Assembly: GCF_900155885.1 (NCBI RefSeq)
Contig: NZ_FTMB01000008.1
Location: forward strand, 62,001-126,000
DNA: 64,000 nt
Reading direction: 5' to 3'
DNA from: Rhizobium sp. RU20A
GTDB taxonomy: Bacteria > Pseudomonadota > Alphaproteobacteria > Rhizobiales > Rhizobiaceae
Position 1 is the stretch's first letter; the number at the start of each line of letters is the position of its first letter. A model generated the notes under the pieces. The model worked only from the letters and a program-made list of their open reading frames with translations. It did not search any database and was not told the DNA's origin. Position numbers and translations under genes: made by a program. Below are positions 1-7,738 of this stretch, one piece after another.

Positions 1-2227
1 GCTCATATGACCCGGTCTGCTTGAGGATATGCGTTGCCAGAATATCCCGAAGATTGTGCGGTCCGTGCGGGAGCAATCCCTTGATCGCGCCGCGGCCGGT
101 ATAGGGATTGTAGATGCCGTAGCGTTGGATCACGGTTCGCCAGGCTTCATAGAATTTGGCGGAATCGTATGCCGCGTCCAGGCTGGTTGTCTTCACCGTC
201 TTGACGAACAGGGTGCCAGGATCCTTCGCGGAACCAAGCAGCACACCTCGGTGGCGACCGATATAGGCCTCGAGGTATTTGTAGAGGTCGAGCAAATTCG
301 GCAGGATCAGGCGAAACGGCTTCTGTCCGAAGAATGACGAGCCTGAGTTCTTAAAGGCGATTGATGGGATGAGAACCTCCCATCCATTTTCTCGATCGCT
401 CCAGCGTAGTTCGCCGCATTTCATATCCTCCAGCCGCCGCTCTGAAGTCGGGAAATGCCCGCGTGGGCATAAGCGAAGCTGGCGAAGGTTCTTTTGCCGA
501 AGTCCCAGATGCAGGCCGAGGCGCAGCAAAAGGAAAGAGCGGACCGCTTCGGCTGCTGCCCGAGGATAACGATTTTCATCCGGCATACGCTTCAGGATCT
601 CATCTGTGATCTTGCGGTATTCCGACAGCGGGCTGTCTGCTTCAAGAACCACCATGATCGGCTCGAACGGATCGCGGTGCACGCGCACAACACGCTGGAT
701 TTCCTTCGAGCGATTGGCAGCGTGCCGGTGAAGTGCGTCGCAGGCGCCGTGCCAGTCGCGTGCTGCAAATTCTATCTCCTCCGGCGCGATCAGCCCTTCG
801 ATTGGCTGAACCCTCTTCAGGAGCTCCGGATGCTGGCGGATCCAGCCCACCTCCGCCCGCGTGACAGCTTGCGCCACCATCAGCATGTCTTCTTCCCATT
901 TTGTGTAGAAGCCGCGGCGCTGCTCCCGCCATTGGAGGTACCAGTCCCAAACGCCCGGGAAGATCAACAGGCCAAAGGTTAGTTGGCTGAGCGGCACACC
1001 GCGCCCTTTGACGACGCTGGCGGGTGAGGCAGCAAGTGCACCGAACATGAGGCCGAGATGCTCAACCTTCTGGGATGCGGTTTCCTCTCCCCAAACTCCA
1101 TTTCGTTGGAAGCCGATTGCGGTCAGCGTCGATGTCTTGAAGCGGATCAGATCGGCCATCTCCATAGCCAACCGCGGCGGCGCATCGACGACGCCGGACA
1201 GGAGATCAGGATCTTCAAAGGCCTCGGGATTGTGGCTCGTGCTGTCCGGGTTCATTTGCGGTCGTGCAGACAGGGTGCCTCCGCCATAGGTGATCCCCGG
1301 AAATCGTATTGCATAACGCTGTTTGGTTGCCGCCGCCTGGTAGCGACGATAGTCGGTTGAGCCCGAGATAATAACCCGGCGCACCCATTCGATGATTTCC
1401 TCCCGTTTGGAGAACGGCAAGCTGCTGAAATTGTCCGGAAGGTGCCATGCAAGTCGTCGCCGCTCCGCAGCGCTGATGTCGCCCATATCATGGCCGTATA
1501 GGGAGCGGGATTGGTGCGGCAGCTTCGCTTTGAAATAGCCCTGTCCCAGTCGGTAGCGCCGCTCGATACGGGACAGGATCTCGAAGCTTGTCAGAGATCG
1601 CGGCACGCGCTCGCCCTGAACCCACGACAGCAGAGTCTTGTCATCGAACGTCTCGCCCAGGCGAACGACGGCGCGGTAAAGCTGCCAGTAGCTCTCGCCG
1701 AACCGGCGCATGTGATAAACGAGGGCATCGTGGAAGCTGGTTGGATCATCGGTTGCTTCGAACAATGGCTCAGGGAAAGGACTGATTGGTTTCGGTTGTG
1801 GTCCCCTCGGCACTGACGAAGAGGCAGCCGGGGTCTTGTCGGAGAGGATCTGTTGCGGCCTGGAGCGCGTGACAGTTTCCGACTTGCGGGGAACGGTATT
1901 GCGCGATTTCGTGCGTGTTTTCGTTGACTGGATGTCATCGGCGGCAGGCGGTTCTCCGAGCCAGCGGATAATCGCGTCCAGTCCCGGACGGAGCGCCTTC
2001 TTCAATTCGGACGTCAATTGGTTTTCGATCCCGCATGCGTCGCCAATGGCCGTCCAATCCATACGACCACTAACGATCGGTGGTGGCCGGCGGTGGATGA
2101 CAAGACCAAAGAGATAGGGCCGAATGCTGTCCAGAACGCGCTGTGAGGCGATTGGCGCGATGCGCACGTCGCAGAAATCCGAGATTTTTCGTTGAAAGTG
2201 ATGAGTTGAAAGATCGTGTTTTGTCAT
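1..2227 (-). CDS. Large tyrosine recombinase/integrase-like protein, 3' end cut by window edge
   Basis: An uninterrupted minus-strand frame starts at ATG 2227 and runs off the left end after 742 codons. The C-terminal part looks like a tyrosine recombinase catalytic domain. A GLRQKNLRQLR segment near residue 575 fits the first catalytic Arg (box I), and PHNLRDILATH near residue 728 fits the H-x-x-R of box II. The nucleophilic Tyr would lie beyond the window. The protein is about twice the length of ordinary phage integrases, and residues 1-250 carry a Pro/Ser/Arg-rich linker, so the N-terminus is probably an extra DNA-binding or partner domain. Such long integrase-like proteins often occur in multi-gene recombinase modules of mobile islands. 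It is transcribed away from the HNH and hipBA genes. The fold assignment rests on motifs only; the function at this site is inferred. Confidence 0.7.
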   Translation of the reverse strand, partial: MTKHDLSTHHFQRKISDFCDVRIAPIASQRVLDSIRPYLFGLVIHRRPPPIVSGRMDWTAIGDACGIENQLTSELKKALRPGLDAIIRWLGEPPAADDIQSTKTRTKSRNTVPRKSETVTRSRPQQILSDKTPAASSSVPRGPQPKPISPFPEPLFEATDDPTSFHDALVYHMRRFGESYWQLYRAVVRLGETFDDKTLLSWVQGERVPRSLTSFEILSRIERRYRLGQGYFKAKLPHQSRSLYGHDMGDISAAERRRLAWHLPDNFSSLPFSKREEIIEWVRRVIISGSTDYRRYQAAATKQRYAIRFPGITYGGGTLSARPQMNPDSTSHNPEAFEDPDLLSGVVDAPPRLAMEMADLIRFKTSTLTAIGFQRNGVWGEETASQKVEHLGLMFGALAASPASVVKGRGVPLSQLTFGLLIFPGVWDWYLQWREQRRGFYTKWEEDMLMVAQAVTRAEVGWIRQHPELLKRVQPIEGLIAPEEIEFAARDWHGACDALHRHAANRSKEIQRVVRVHRDPFEPIMVVLEADSPLSEYRKITDEILKRMPDENRYPRAAAEAVRSFLLLRLGLHLGLRQKNLRQLRLCPRGHFPTSERRLEDMKCGELRWSDRENGWEVLIPSIAFKNSGSSFFGQKPFRLILPNLLDLYKYLEAYIGRHRGVLLGSAKDPGTLFVKTVKTTSLDAAYDSAKFYEAWRTVIQRYGIYNPYTGRGAIKGLLPHGPHNLRDILATHILKQTGSYE

Positions 2228-2382
2228 GCTCTTATTCCGTTCTCTCGGCACCAGTGCCGAGCGCGGGCGGGTAGGAGCGGACATTTAACAAATGGTATTG
2301 CCGCAGCGGCGAACATTTGGGGCCGGGCTCAGGTCCCCAGATTTCAAATGAAGCATCAAGAGCCTCATGCTAAAGGTTGAAG

Positions 2383-3294
2383 ATGGGCTTCGGGGTTTTC
2401 ATTCACCGGTCAGATTCGATTTACGACGATAGCCCGGCTGAACAATACCAGTTTCCGGGCCAGTATCTCGGTCGTGTCCAGGCGTGTGTGGGTGACTGGA
2501 TCGTCTACTACGAGCCTCGGAAAGTCGCAGCGACCCGCGGCTATTTTGCTGTCGCCAAGGTTGAACGGCTTATTCCTGATCCGAAGGCCCCCGGCATGTA
2601 TCTGGCGCTGATCGAAGACGGCAGCTATCTCGACTTCATCAATCCCGTTCCGTTCAGTGGACCAGACGGTGTCATAGAGCGAGGCGTACTGAATGAAGAG
2701 GGCCGCATTTCCGGCAGAGCACAGGCCGCGGTCCGGCCGATATCCGCAGCAGATTTCAACCGCATCGTATCGATCGGCATAGACGAGCATGAGCCTGAAC
2801 TGCCTCGACTGGATAGTCCGGGGGTGACGCATACGGTCGATGGATTTGCCGATGAAGCTCAAGCGCCCTTTATGTTCGAGCAGGAGCGTGACCGGGTCAT
2901 GCAAATCTCATCGCGGATCGTTCGAAATCGGCTGTTTCGTCGGCTCGTTCTTCACGCTTATGATAAACGATGCGCCATCACGGGATTGAAGCTCATCAAC
3001 GGTGGTGGCCGGGCGGAGGTCGACGCCGCACATATCCGGCCGGTGGAAGCGAGCGGGCCTGACATTCTTTCCAACGGAATTGCTCTTTCGGGTACCGCAC
3101 ACTGGATGTTTGATCGCGGTCTGATTGGCCTTTCGGACGATCTTGATATCCTGATATCGCGTCAGGCGAATGATCCTGACAGCATTCAAGGACTCCTCAA
3201 CAAGACTGGGAAGGCGATCGTGCCTAGCAGGGTCTTCGAGCGCCCACATCCCCAGTTCCTGAGATGGCACCGTGAGAACTGCTTCAAGCAGTGA
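2383..3294 (+). CDS. HNH endonuclease-fold protein
   Basis: The 303-residue protein carries a C-terminal HNH_2-type nuclease domain at about residues 185-250. YDKRCAITG supplies the first part, DAAHIRPV supplies the His, and NGIALSGTAHWMFDRGLI forms the typical 'N-G-(L/I)-x-L' to 'H-x-x-F-D' end of the family. The N-terminal half (about 1-150) is a beta-rich region of unknown role. ATG 2383 is preferred over the in-frame TTG six bases upstream because AAAGG at 2372-2376 gives normal spacing only to the ATG. Proteins of this build are often annotated as restriction-type HNH endonucleases. The gene sits between a large recombinase and a HipBA pair, a setting that suits a defence or mobile-island role (inference). 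No partner methylase is visible. Confidence 0.8.
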   Translation: MGFGVFIHRSDSIYDDSPAEQYQFPGQYLGRVQACVGDWIVYYEPRKVAATRGYFAVAKVERLIPDPKAPGMYLALIEDGSYLDFINPVPFSGPDGVIERGVLNEEGRISGRAQAAVRPISAADFNRIVSIGIDEHEPELPRLDSPGVTHTVDGFADEAQAPFMFEQERDRVMQISSRIVRNRLFRRLVLHAYDKRCAITGLKLINGGGRAEVDAAHIRPVEASGPDILSNGIALSGTAHWMFDRGLIGLSDDLDILISRQANDPDSIQGLLNKTGKAIVPSRVFERPHPQFLRWHRENCFKQ

Positions 3295-3319
3295 GCGCCA
3301 AGGGAAGTCTGGCGTTGTA

Positions 3320-3440
3320 TTTTCATCCCGAGCGGGTCTATTTCGGTCGGTCGGCGCCAATAATCAGAAAATCATCCCGATCGGTTCTTTTGTGTTCCTT
3401 TTGCACCATCTGATGATATAATCATCCCGATAGGGGTGAT
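3320..3440 (+). promoter_or_regulatory. hipBA promoter with three phased operator-like repeats
   Basis: The 9-mer TCATCCCGA occurs at 3323-3331, 3372-3380 and 3422-3430, so the copies are 49 and 50 bases apart, close to a whole number of helical turns. Each is followed by a GGG/GG half that makes a rough CCCGA-TCGGG dyad; the third copy, ATCATCCCGATAGGGGTGAT at 3421-3440, is a near palindrome. A TATAAT at 3417-3422 overlaps the third copy. HipB proteins bind several spaced palindromes and repress hipBA, so these are the likely operators. The assignment is by position and symmetry. Confidence 0.6.
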
Positions 3441-3441
3441 T

Positions 3442-3669
3442 ATGGAAAAGATCAAAGATGCAAAAAGCCTCGGCATGCTGATCCGTCAGGAGCGCAAACA
3501 GCAAGGGTTAACCCAGGAGCAACTCGCCGGGGTGATTGGTGTGGGCGTACGGTTTCTGCGTGAACTCGAGGCCGGAAAAGAGAGCTGCCAGATTGGCCGT
3601 GCGATGCAAGTCTTGGCCGGTCTTGGCCTCAGTGTTTCGGTCGGGCGTCGCCAGGGCCCGCGATCATGA
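3442..3669 (+). CDS. hipB: HipB-type antitoxin, XRE-family HTH
   Basis: The small (75-residue) protein is an XRE-family helix-turn-helix repressor. RQERKQQGLTQEQLAGVIGV forms helices 1-3, followed by VRFLRELEAGKESCQIGRAMQVLAGLG. It is expected to bind the upstream operator repeats and neutralise the HipA-type kinase encoded next. ATG 3442 is chosen over GTG 3436 because TAGGGG at 3431-3436 gives correct spacing. Its stop overlaps the hipA start (ATGA), as usual for translationally coupled toxin-antitoxin pairs. The C-terminal tail SVGRRQGPRS is short and basic. Confidence 0.85.
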   Translation: MEKIKDAKSLGMLIRQERKQQGLTQEQLAGVIGVGVRFLRELEAGKESCQIGRAMQVLAGLGLSVSVGRRQGPRS

Positions 3670-4928
3670 GCCGCGTCTTGGACGTCTATTTTCGTGACAC
3701 CAAGGCGGGCGTGCTCGGGCGGCTTGACGACGGCCTGCTCACCTTCACCTATGACGGCGCGTATCTTCTGGACCAGACGTCGCGGGCGATCTCCTTCTCA
3801 ATGCCTCTGCGAGAAGAGCCATTTGGTGATCAGGTAGTGCGATCGTTTTTTTCAGGGCTCTTGCCGGATGAGGGCGCGCGGCACCGCCTCGCGGGGGCGC
3901 TCGGCCTTTCGGCAGGCAACGCCTTCGGGCTACTGGAGGTTATCGGGGGTGAATGCGCAGGTGCCTTGTCACTCTATCCCGCCGGCACGGCGCCAGAACC
4001 TTCCGGCCAGTCCGAAGCCGAAATTCTCACTTCGGAACGTCTGGATGAAATTCTCAGCAGGCTGCGGAACCGGCCCTTGCTTGGCGGAGACGAGGGCATT
4101 CGTCTGTCGCTCGCCGGCGCGCAGGATAAACTGGCGGTCATTGTCGATGGAGATTCCATTGCCTTGGCGAGAGATGGGCGACCAACGACCCACATCTTGA
4201 AACCAGTCATCCAGGCGTTGGAAGGCACGGTGGAGAACGAGTATTTTTGTATGCGGCTGGCTGCCCGCCTCAAGCTGCCGGTACCTCATGTCGAGATACG
4301 CCTAGACGGGGCGACTGCCTTTCTCCTGGTTGAACGTTACGATCGGACGAAGGCTGCAGACGGCATCATTGAGCGCCTACACCAGGAAGACTTTTGCCAG
4401 GCCCTTAGCGTGCCGCCGGAGCTGAAGTATGAGGCTGAAGGTGGACCGGGAACGAAGCGGTCTCTCGGGCTAATCGACCAAGCCTGCGCTAGACCTGTCG
4501 TGGATCGGTTACAGTTCATCCGCATGCTGATCTTCAACTATCTCGTCGGCAACGCCGATGCCCACGGCAAGAACTACGCCCTGCTTTATGGCTCGGATGG
4601 ACCGGATCTGGCGCCAATCTACGATGTCGTTTGCACGGCTGTTTATCCCCGCTTGTCAAAGAGGCTCGCAATGAAGATTGGCGGCCGCGATGTGCCCGAC
4701 ACGATCCAGTTGAAGCATTGGACGACACTTGTGCCCGACACCAAGTCTTCCCAGCGTATCCTTGTTCGCGATCTTGCCCAGATGGCGGAAAGGATTGTGG
4801 GCGAGGCCGATGCCCTTGTTGCAGAACTGGCTGAAGAGGGGATCAGGCACCCCATCCTGGGTGCAATTCGCAAGGTCATCTCTAGTCGGGCTGGTTTGCT
4901 ACAGAGAGCCGCGGAGCAGGTCTCTTAA
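3666..4928 (+). CDS. hipA: HipA-type serine/threonine kinase toxin
   Basis: This 420-residue protein has full family length. The N-terminal subdomain includes AISFSMPL (about residues 41-48). RLSLAGAQDKLAV (146-158) matches the HipA loop that carries the autophosphorylated Ser, here S148. The catalytic loop NYLVGNADAHGKNY (291-304) supplies Asp298 and Asn303, and APIYD (316-320) supplies the metal-binding Asp. HipA toxins phosphorylate glutamyl-tRNA synthetase or related targets and induce growth arrest; the target here is not known. The ATGA overlap with hipB indicates coupled expression. All key residues are present, so it is probably active. Confidence 0.88.
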   Translation: MSRVLDVYFRDTKAGVLGRLDDGLLTFTYDGAYLLDQTSRAISFSMPLREEPFGDQVVRSFFSGLLPDEGARHRLAGALGLSAGNAFGLLEVIGGECAGALSLYPAGTAPEPSGQSEAEILTSERLDEILSRLRNRPLLGGDEGIRLSLAGAQDKLAVIVDGDSIALARDGRPTTHILKPVIQALEGTVENEYFCMRLAARLKLPVPHVEIRLDGATAFLLVERYDRTKAADGIIERLHQEDFCQALSVPPELKYEAEGGPGTKRSLGLIDQACARPVVDRLQFIRMLIFNYLVGNADAHGKNYALLYGSDGPDLAPIYDVVCTAVYPRLSKRLAMKIGGRDVPDTIQLKHWTTLVPDTKSSQRILVRDLAQMAERIVGEADALVAELAEEGIRHPILGAIRKVISSRAGLLQRAAEQVS

Positions 4929-5022
4929 GCAGGTGGCGTGTCGCGGATATCCAGCGTTTTGTCCTTCGACCAACGGCCCGGTGGTTCGTGTCCCTTCAAG
5001 AGTCCTATCGCTCCCAACGAAA

Positions 5023-5041
5023 CGCGGAAATAATTTCCGCG
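5023..5041 (+). terminator. Palindrome downstream of hipA
   Basis: CGCGGAAA-TAA-TTTCCGCG is a perfect 8-base stem with a three-base loop, about 95 bases after the hipA stop. There is no clear T-run after it, so it may be a weak terminator or only a structured spacer. Confidence 0.35.
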
Positions 5042-5046
5042 GCTTC

Positions 5047-5298
5047 TTAAGCAGTAAGGGGGTATTGGGATTGGCCCCACTGGATGTCTCTGTTTCCTTT
5101 CCCATTAAGACCAAAATTCGCGGCTTTGCTGTTTTCCATCGCGCAGCGTCCGGTAATGCCCGGGAACGCAATAAGCAGTCCACCAGCCATAATCTGAAGC
5201 ACGATGAAGGGCACGAGTGCCTTGAAAATGATGCCGAGTGTGACGCCGAGAGGCGCCACTGATTTCAGATAAAATGCCGCGGTGCCTAAACATGCGGG
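5047..5298 (-). pseudogene. C-terminal fragment of a TRAP transporter large permease (DctM-like)
   Basis: On the minus strand the frame reads GTAAFYLKSVAPLGVTLG, then an IIFKALVPFIVLQI membrane stretch, then LLIAFPGI. This is the typical last-helix region of DctM-type TRAP permeases. The frame opens only after a stop near 5299 and no upstream helices are present, so about 45 residues of a roughly 430-residue protein survive. After FPGIT the sequence changes to unrelated residues up to the stop. It is probably a remnant left by deletion or insertion of the hipBA segment. The rest of 4929-5532 holds no intact gene that I can recognise. Confidence 0.5.
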
Positions 5299-5532
5299 GA
5301 AGAGCGATTAGGACCTGTTCAGAACGTGAATTCGCAAACTGGCACACGCGACAGCCACATGCGGCCTCTCAACGATGCTCTTGGACTGTTCATCTGCGCT
5401 GAAATTTTGGGAGCTGGTGATGGGCCACAGTCCGGCAAACGCGGGATGTCCAGACAGCGGCGGAACTTGTTTCAGCATCAACAGTTCAGAAGTGCGGCTT
5501 TGGGCCGTGCACCTTCTTACCGGAGATAACCA

Positions 5533-5742
5533 ATGGCAAAGTCTTTGAGCAAGGGCGACAAGGTCGAGTGGTCTACCAGCCAGGGCAAGACGACGGGCAC
5601 GGTCATCAAGAAGCAGACGACGGATACGAAGATCAAGGGTCACGAGGTGAAGGCCTCGAAATCCGATCCACAGTACATCGTGCAAAGCTCGAAGTCGGGC
5701 AAGCGCGCGGCTCACAAGCCTGAACAACTGCACAAAACCTGA
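5533..5742 (+). CDS. DUF2945 / Hva1-TUDOR small protein
   Basis: The 69-residue basic protein starts KGDKVEWSTSQGKTTGTVIKK and continues with GHEVKASKSDPQYIVQSSKSGKRAAHKPEQL. This is the signature of the DUF2945 (hypervirulence-associated TUDOR) family: a single SH3-like barrel followed by a conserved K-S-G-K-x-A-x-H-K-P-x-x-L tail. The biochemical role is unknown. It is widespread in rhizobia and often found near DNA repair genes. Its length is typical. It stands alone on the plus strand. Confidence 0.8.
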   Translation: MAKSLSKGDKVEWSTSQGKTTGTVIKKQTTDTKIKGHEVKASKSDPQYIVQSSKSGKRAAHKPEQLHKT

Positions 5743-6069
5743 GCGGGTTCTGAGGGCATGATCAAGGCGGATGCTCTGGCGCGTGATGTAAGGTGTCTCG
5801 ATATCGTTGCGGTGGGGTGCATCCGCCTGGTGTCAAATTTACAATGAACTGCCTCGCGCTCTTGCGGTCCAAGTTTTGGGCTCAGCGCCACGATGCGACG
5901 GATTATACCAAATTTGGAGGAAGTTCAGAGTCTCAGGTCATCCGCTGCTTCTCGAACTCGACGGGCGACCGCATCCTGAGCCTGCGTGTGTGGGTTTCGG
6001 TTTGTAAAAATCTCGATATAGCCGAGCACATTCTGGCGAGCTTCATTGCATGAATCGTAGATAGGCTTC
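5743..6069. other. Intergenic stretch without recognisable gene
   Basis: These 327 bases lie between the convergent DUF2945 gene and the 2H phosphoesterase gene. Short open frames occur but none has a convincing ribosome binding site, codon pattern or family resemblance. I see no clear terminator hairpin. Confidence 0.5.
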
Positions 6070-6594
6070 TCACAATTGAGGCGCGGCAGCGAAGGGTTCG
6101 AAGGCCACATGCTGCCATGGCCCACTGAGGTAGGCCCAGAGGTCTAGGCTAACGATCTCGATCTGCCACGGCTTCAAACTCGCCTGCAGAGCGAGATGGA
6201 GTGCGTCTGCCTTTGGTCTCGTAACCTTGTTCTGGACCGTGATGTGCGGCCGCCACGGCTGCATGTCCTGTGGGCCGAGCCAGGATAGGAATTGGCTTTT
6301 CAACGTGGTACGAATGCTTTCGAGCTCTGGGCTTTCGATCGTAAAGGCGACGCCGGCGCCGAGATGCCTTACGCCCCCGACCCTGGCCATGATCGCCTGC
6401 GTGCTTCCGATGACGCCGTTGAGCAGATCGGAAATCTGCGGCTCATATTCACCGGGAAGCCGATGAAACATCGTCAGGTGCGCGCGCAGAAAGTTTCGAT
6501 CGGGTGGAAAATGCGCCTGCCTTAGCCGATCGAATGGCGCGAGGTCTTCGTCCTTGATCCGAGCGATCACGATGAGCGGATGGCGCGTCTTCAA
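6070..6594 (-). CDS. 2H phosphoesterase / 2'-5' RNA ligase-like protein
   Basis: The 174-residue protein has the two H-x-T motifs that define the 2H phosphoesterase fold: HLT at residues 39-41 (in RAHLTMFHRLP) and HIT at 117-119 (in WRPHITVQNKV). Their spacing of about 78 residues is usual. Family members open 2',3'-cyclic phosphates or join RNA ends through 2'-5' bonds. The true substrate here is unknown. It is the last gene of a four-gene minus-strand unit that begins with dinB; its start overlaps the end of the upstream gene by four bases, so it is translationally coupled and probably induced with the SOS genes. Confidence 0.82.
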   Translation of the reverse strand: MKTRHPLIVIARIKDEDLAPFDRLRQAHFPPDRNFLRAHLTMFHRLPGEYEPQISDLLNGVIGSTQAIMARVGGVRHLGAGVAFTIESPELESIRTTLKSQFLSWLGPQDMQPWRPHITVQNKVTRPKADALHLALQASLKPWQIEIVSLDLWAYLSGPWQHVAFEPFAAAPQL

Positions 6595-6962
6595 TCAGAT
6601 CTCCTGCTTTGCGGTGGCGCGTCGAACTTGTCTTTCGGCAGCCGATCAAACCAGGCGGCATAGGGAGTGTTCTTCACCAGATGCCGGTTGAGATCCGGCG
6701 CGCCGTCGTCCCACCAGACAGGGCCACGCTCGCCCAGTGCGACCTTCGCCTCGTTTACCCTCTGCCGTGCCAGTCGCATCTTGGCCGGATGGTTCTTTGC
6801 TTCCTGCACCGCGCGCCTGGCAGACATCAGTTCCCTGACCAATCTTTCTCTCGTTTCTGCGTCGAGTGCCGGATTGCTTTTGCGCCAGAGCCGCCCGCGC
6901 ACTAGGAAATACCGACCATCGGGCGTGTCCGGATCGTGTGAAGATGGTGTGTCGGTCGTCAC
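6591..6962 (-). CDS. Conserved hypothetical protein in dinB operon
   Basis: The 123-residue protein begins with a disordered Asp/Pro/Ser-rich stretch, then DGRYFLVRGRLWRKSNPAL, a helical Arg/Glu-rich middle (about 35-75, ARRAVQEAKNHPAKMRLARQ) and a conserved-looking end with GPVWWDDGAPDLNRHLVKNTPYAAWF. I do not recognise a catalytic motif. It overlaps the genes on both sides by four bases, so it is part of the same operon as the exonuclease and the 2H phosphoesterase. Its job is not known; the context suggests DNA or RNA damage handling. Confidence 0.75.
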   Translation of the reverse strand: MTTDTPSSHDPDTPDGRYFLVRGRLWRKSNPALDAETRERLVRELMSARRAVQEAKNHPAKMRLARQRVNEAKVALGERGPVWWDDGAPDLNRHLVKNTPYAAWFDRLPKDKFDAPPQSRRSD

Positions 6963-7735
6963 AGGAATGACCCCTGTGCCGGCTTGTCGGCGTTCGCCTC
7001 TCCATTCTCACCACGCCTGGCCAATTCGCTTTGCGCGCTGAAGCGAATGTCTGCGTCCCGGTCGCGAAGATAGTCCCGCAGCGCGTCCGTGCCGAGCCGA
7101 TCCCAACTCTTGCCACGGTCCGGCCCTGAGGGAACGCGCGGGAGAAGGCCGGGTTCGGTGGTCCATTGCAAGAGCTGCTCGATCGAAGCGGTGTTCAACA
7201 GGTCACGCAGGTGATGCGCCGTGACATAGGCATCCGGCATGGCGCGATGGGCCGGCAGCCCGAGCTCGTGGACCAGGCCTTCGGGCCTGCGCTGATAGCG
7301 CAGCATCTGGTTGGAAAATCGTGTCAGGTCCGGCCAGACACGCAGCGCGCATTTCCAGGTGCAGATCCACGGGGCGCCACCGCTGAGGCGCGGGGTGCAA
7401 TAGCGCTGCTCGAACGCGGCACGGTGCGCCGCCAGTGCCGCGACACCGCCATCTGGGCGCAGGATCGATGGCGCGACGTCCTTCCAGAAGGGCGCGTCAG
7501 CGACCTGTTCGTCGAGAATATGGTGGATTGCCATCGTCTCGGCCGCGATCGGCCGCCCCGGATTGACCAGGCACGCGCCGCGCTCCTCGTTGACGGTCCA
7601 CCGGCCGTCCTCATCGAAGACGACATCCTGCCAGCCGATCTCGCAGACGTCCGTTGCGCCATTCCCAGCGGTTTCGAGATCAATGACGCGGACGCGGGCT
7701 TTCGGCACTGTCGGTGGTTCTTTCCGTTGTTCCAA
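6959..7735 (-). CDS. DEDDh-family 3'-5' exonuclease
   Basis: Exo motifs are visible: VIDLET (Exo I, D19 and E21), AAHRAAFEQR (Exo II region, with Glu109 where Asp is more usual) and HRAMPDA (Exo III, H163 and D168, the DnaQ-type H-x-A-x-x-D-A). The remainder, RDYLRDRDADIRFSAQSELARRG, is a short helical tail. Members trim 3' ends of DNA or RNA in proofreading or repair. The start is taken as TTG 7735, just after the dinB stop; a GTG about 27 bases downstream is an alternative. The position behind dinB suggests joint SOS expression and possibly a proofreading partner for the error-prone polymerase (inference). Confidence 0.82.
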   Translation of the reverse strand: MEQRKEPPTVPKARVRVIDLETAGNGATDVCEIGWQDVVFDEDGRWTVNEERGACLVNPGRPIAAETMAIHHILDEQVADAPFWKDVAPSILRPDGGVAALAAHRAAFEQRYCTPRLSGGAPWICTWKCALRVWPDLTRFSNQMLRYQRRPEGLVHELGLPAHRAMPDAYVTAHHLRDLLNTASIEQLLQWTTEPGLLPRVPSGPDRGKSWDRLGTDALRDYLRDRDADIRFSAQSELARRGENGEANADKPAQGSFL

Positions 7736-7738
7736 CGA

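Noticed and set aside
5299-5532. Possible gene or IS piece between the dctM fragment and the DUF2945 gene
   Set aside because: A minus-strand frame is open here but overlaps the DUF2945 gene and has no recognisable domain; I could not match it to a known element.
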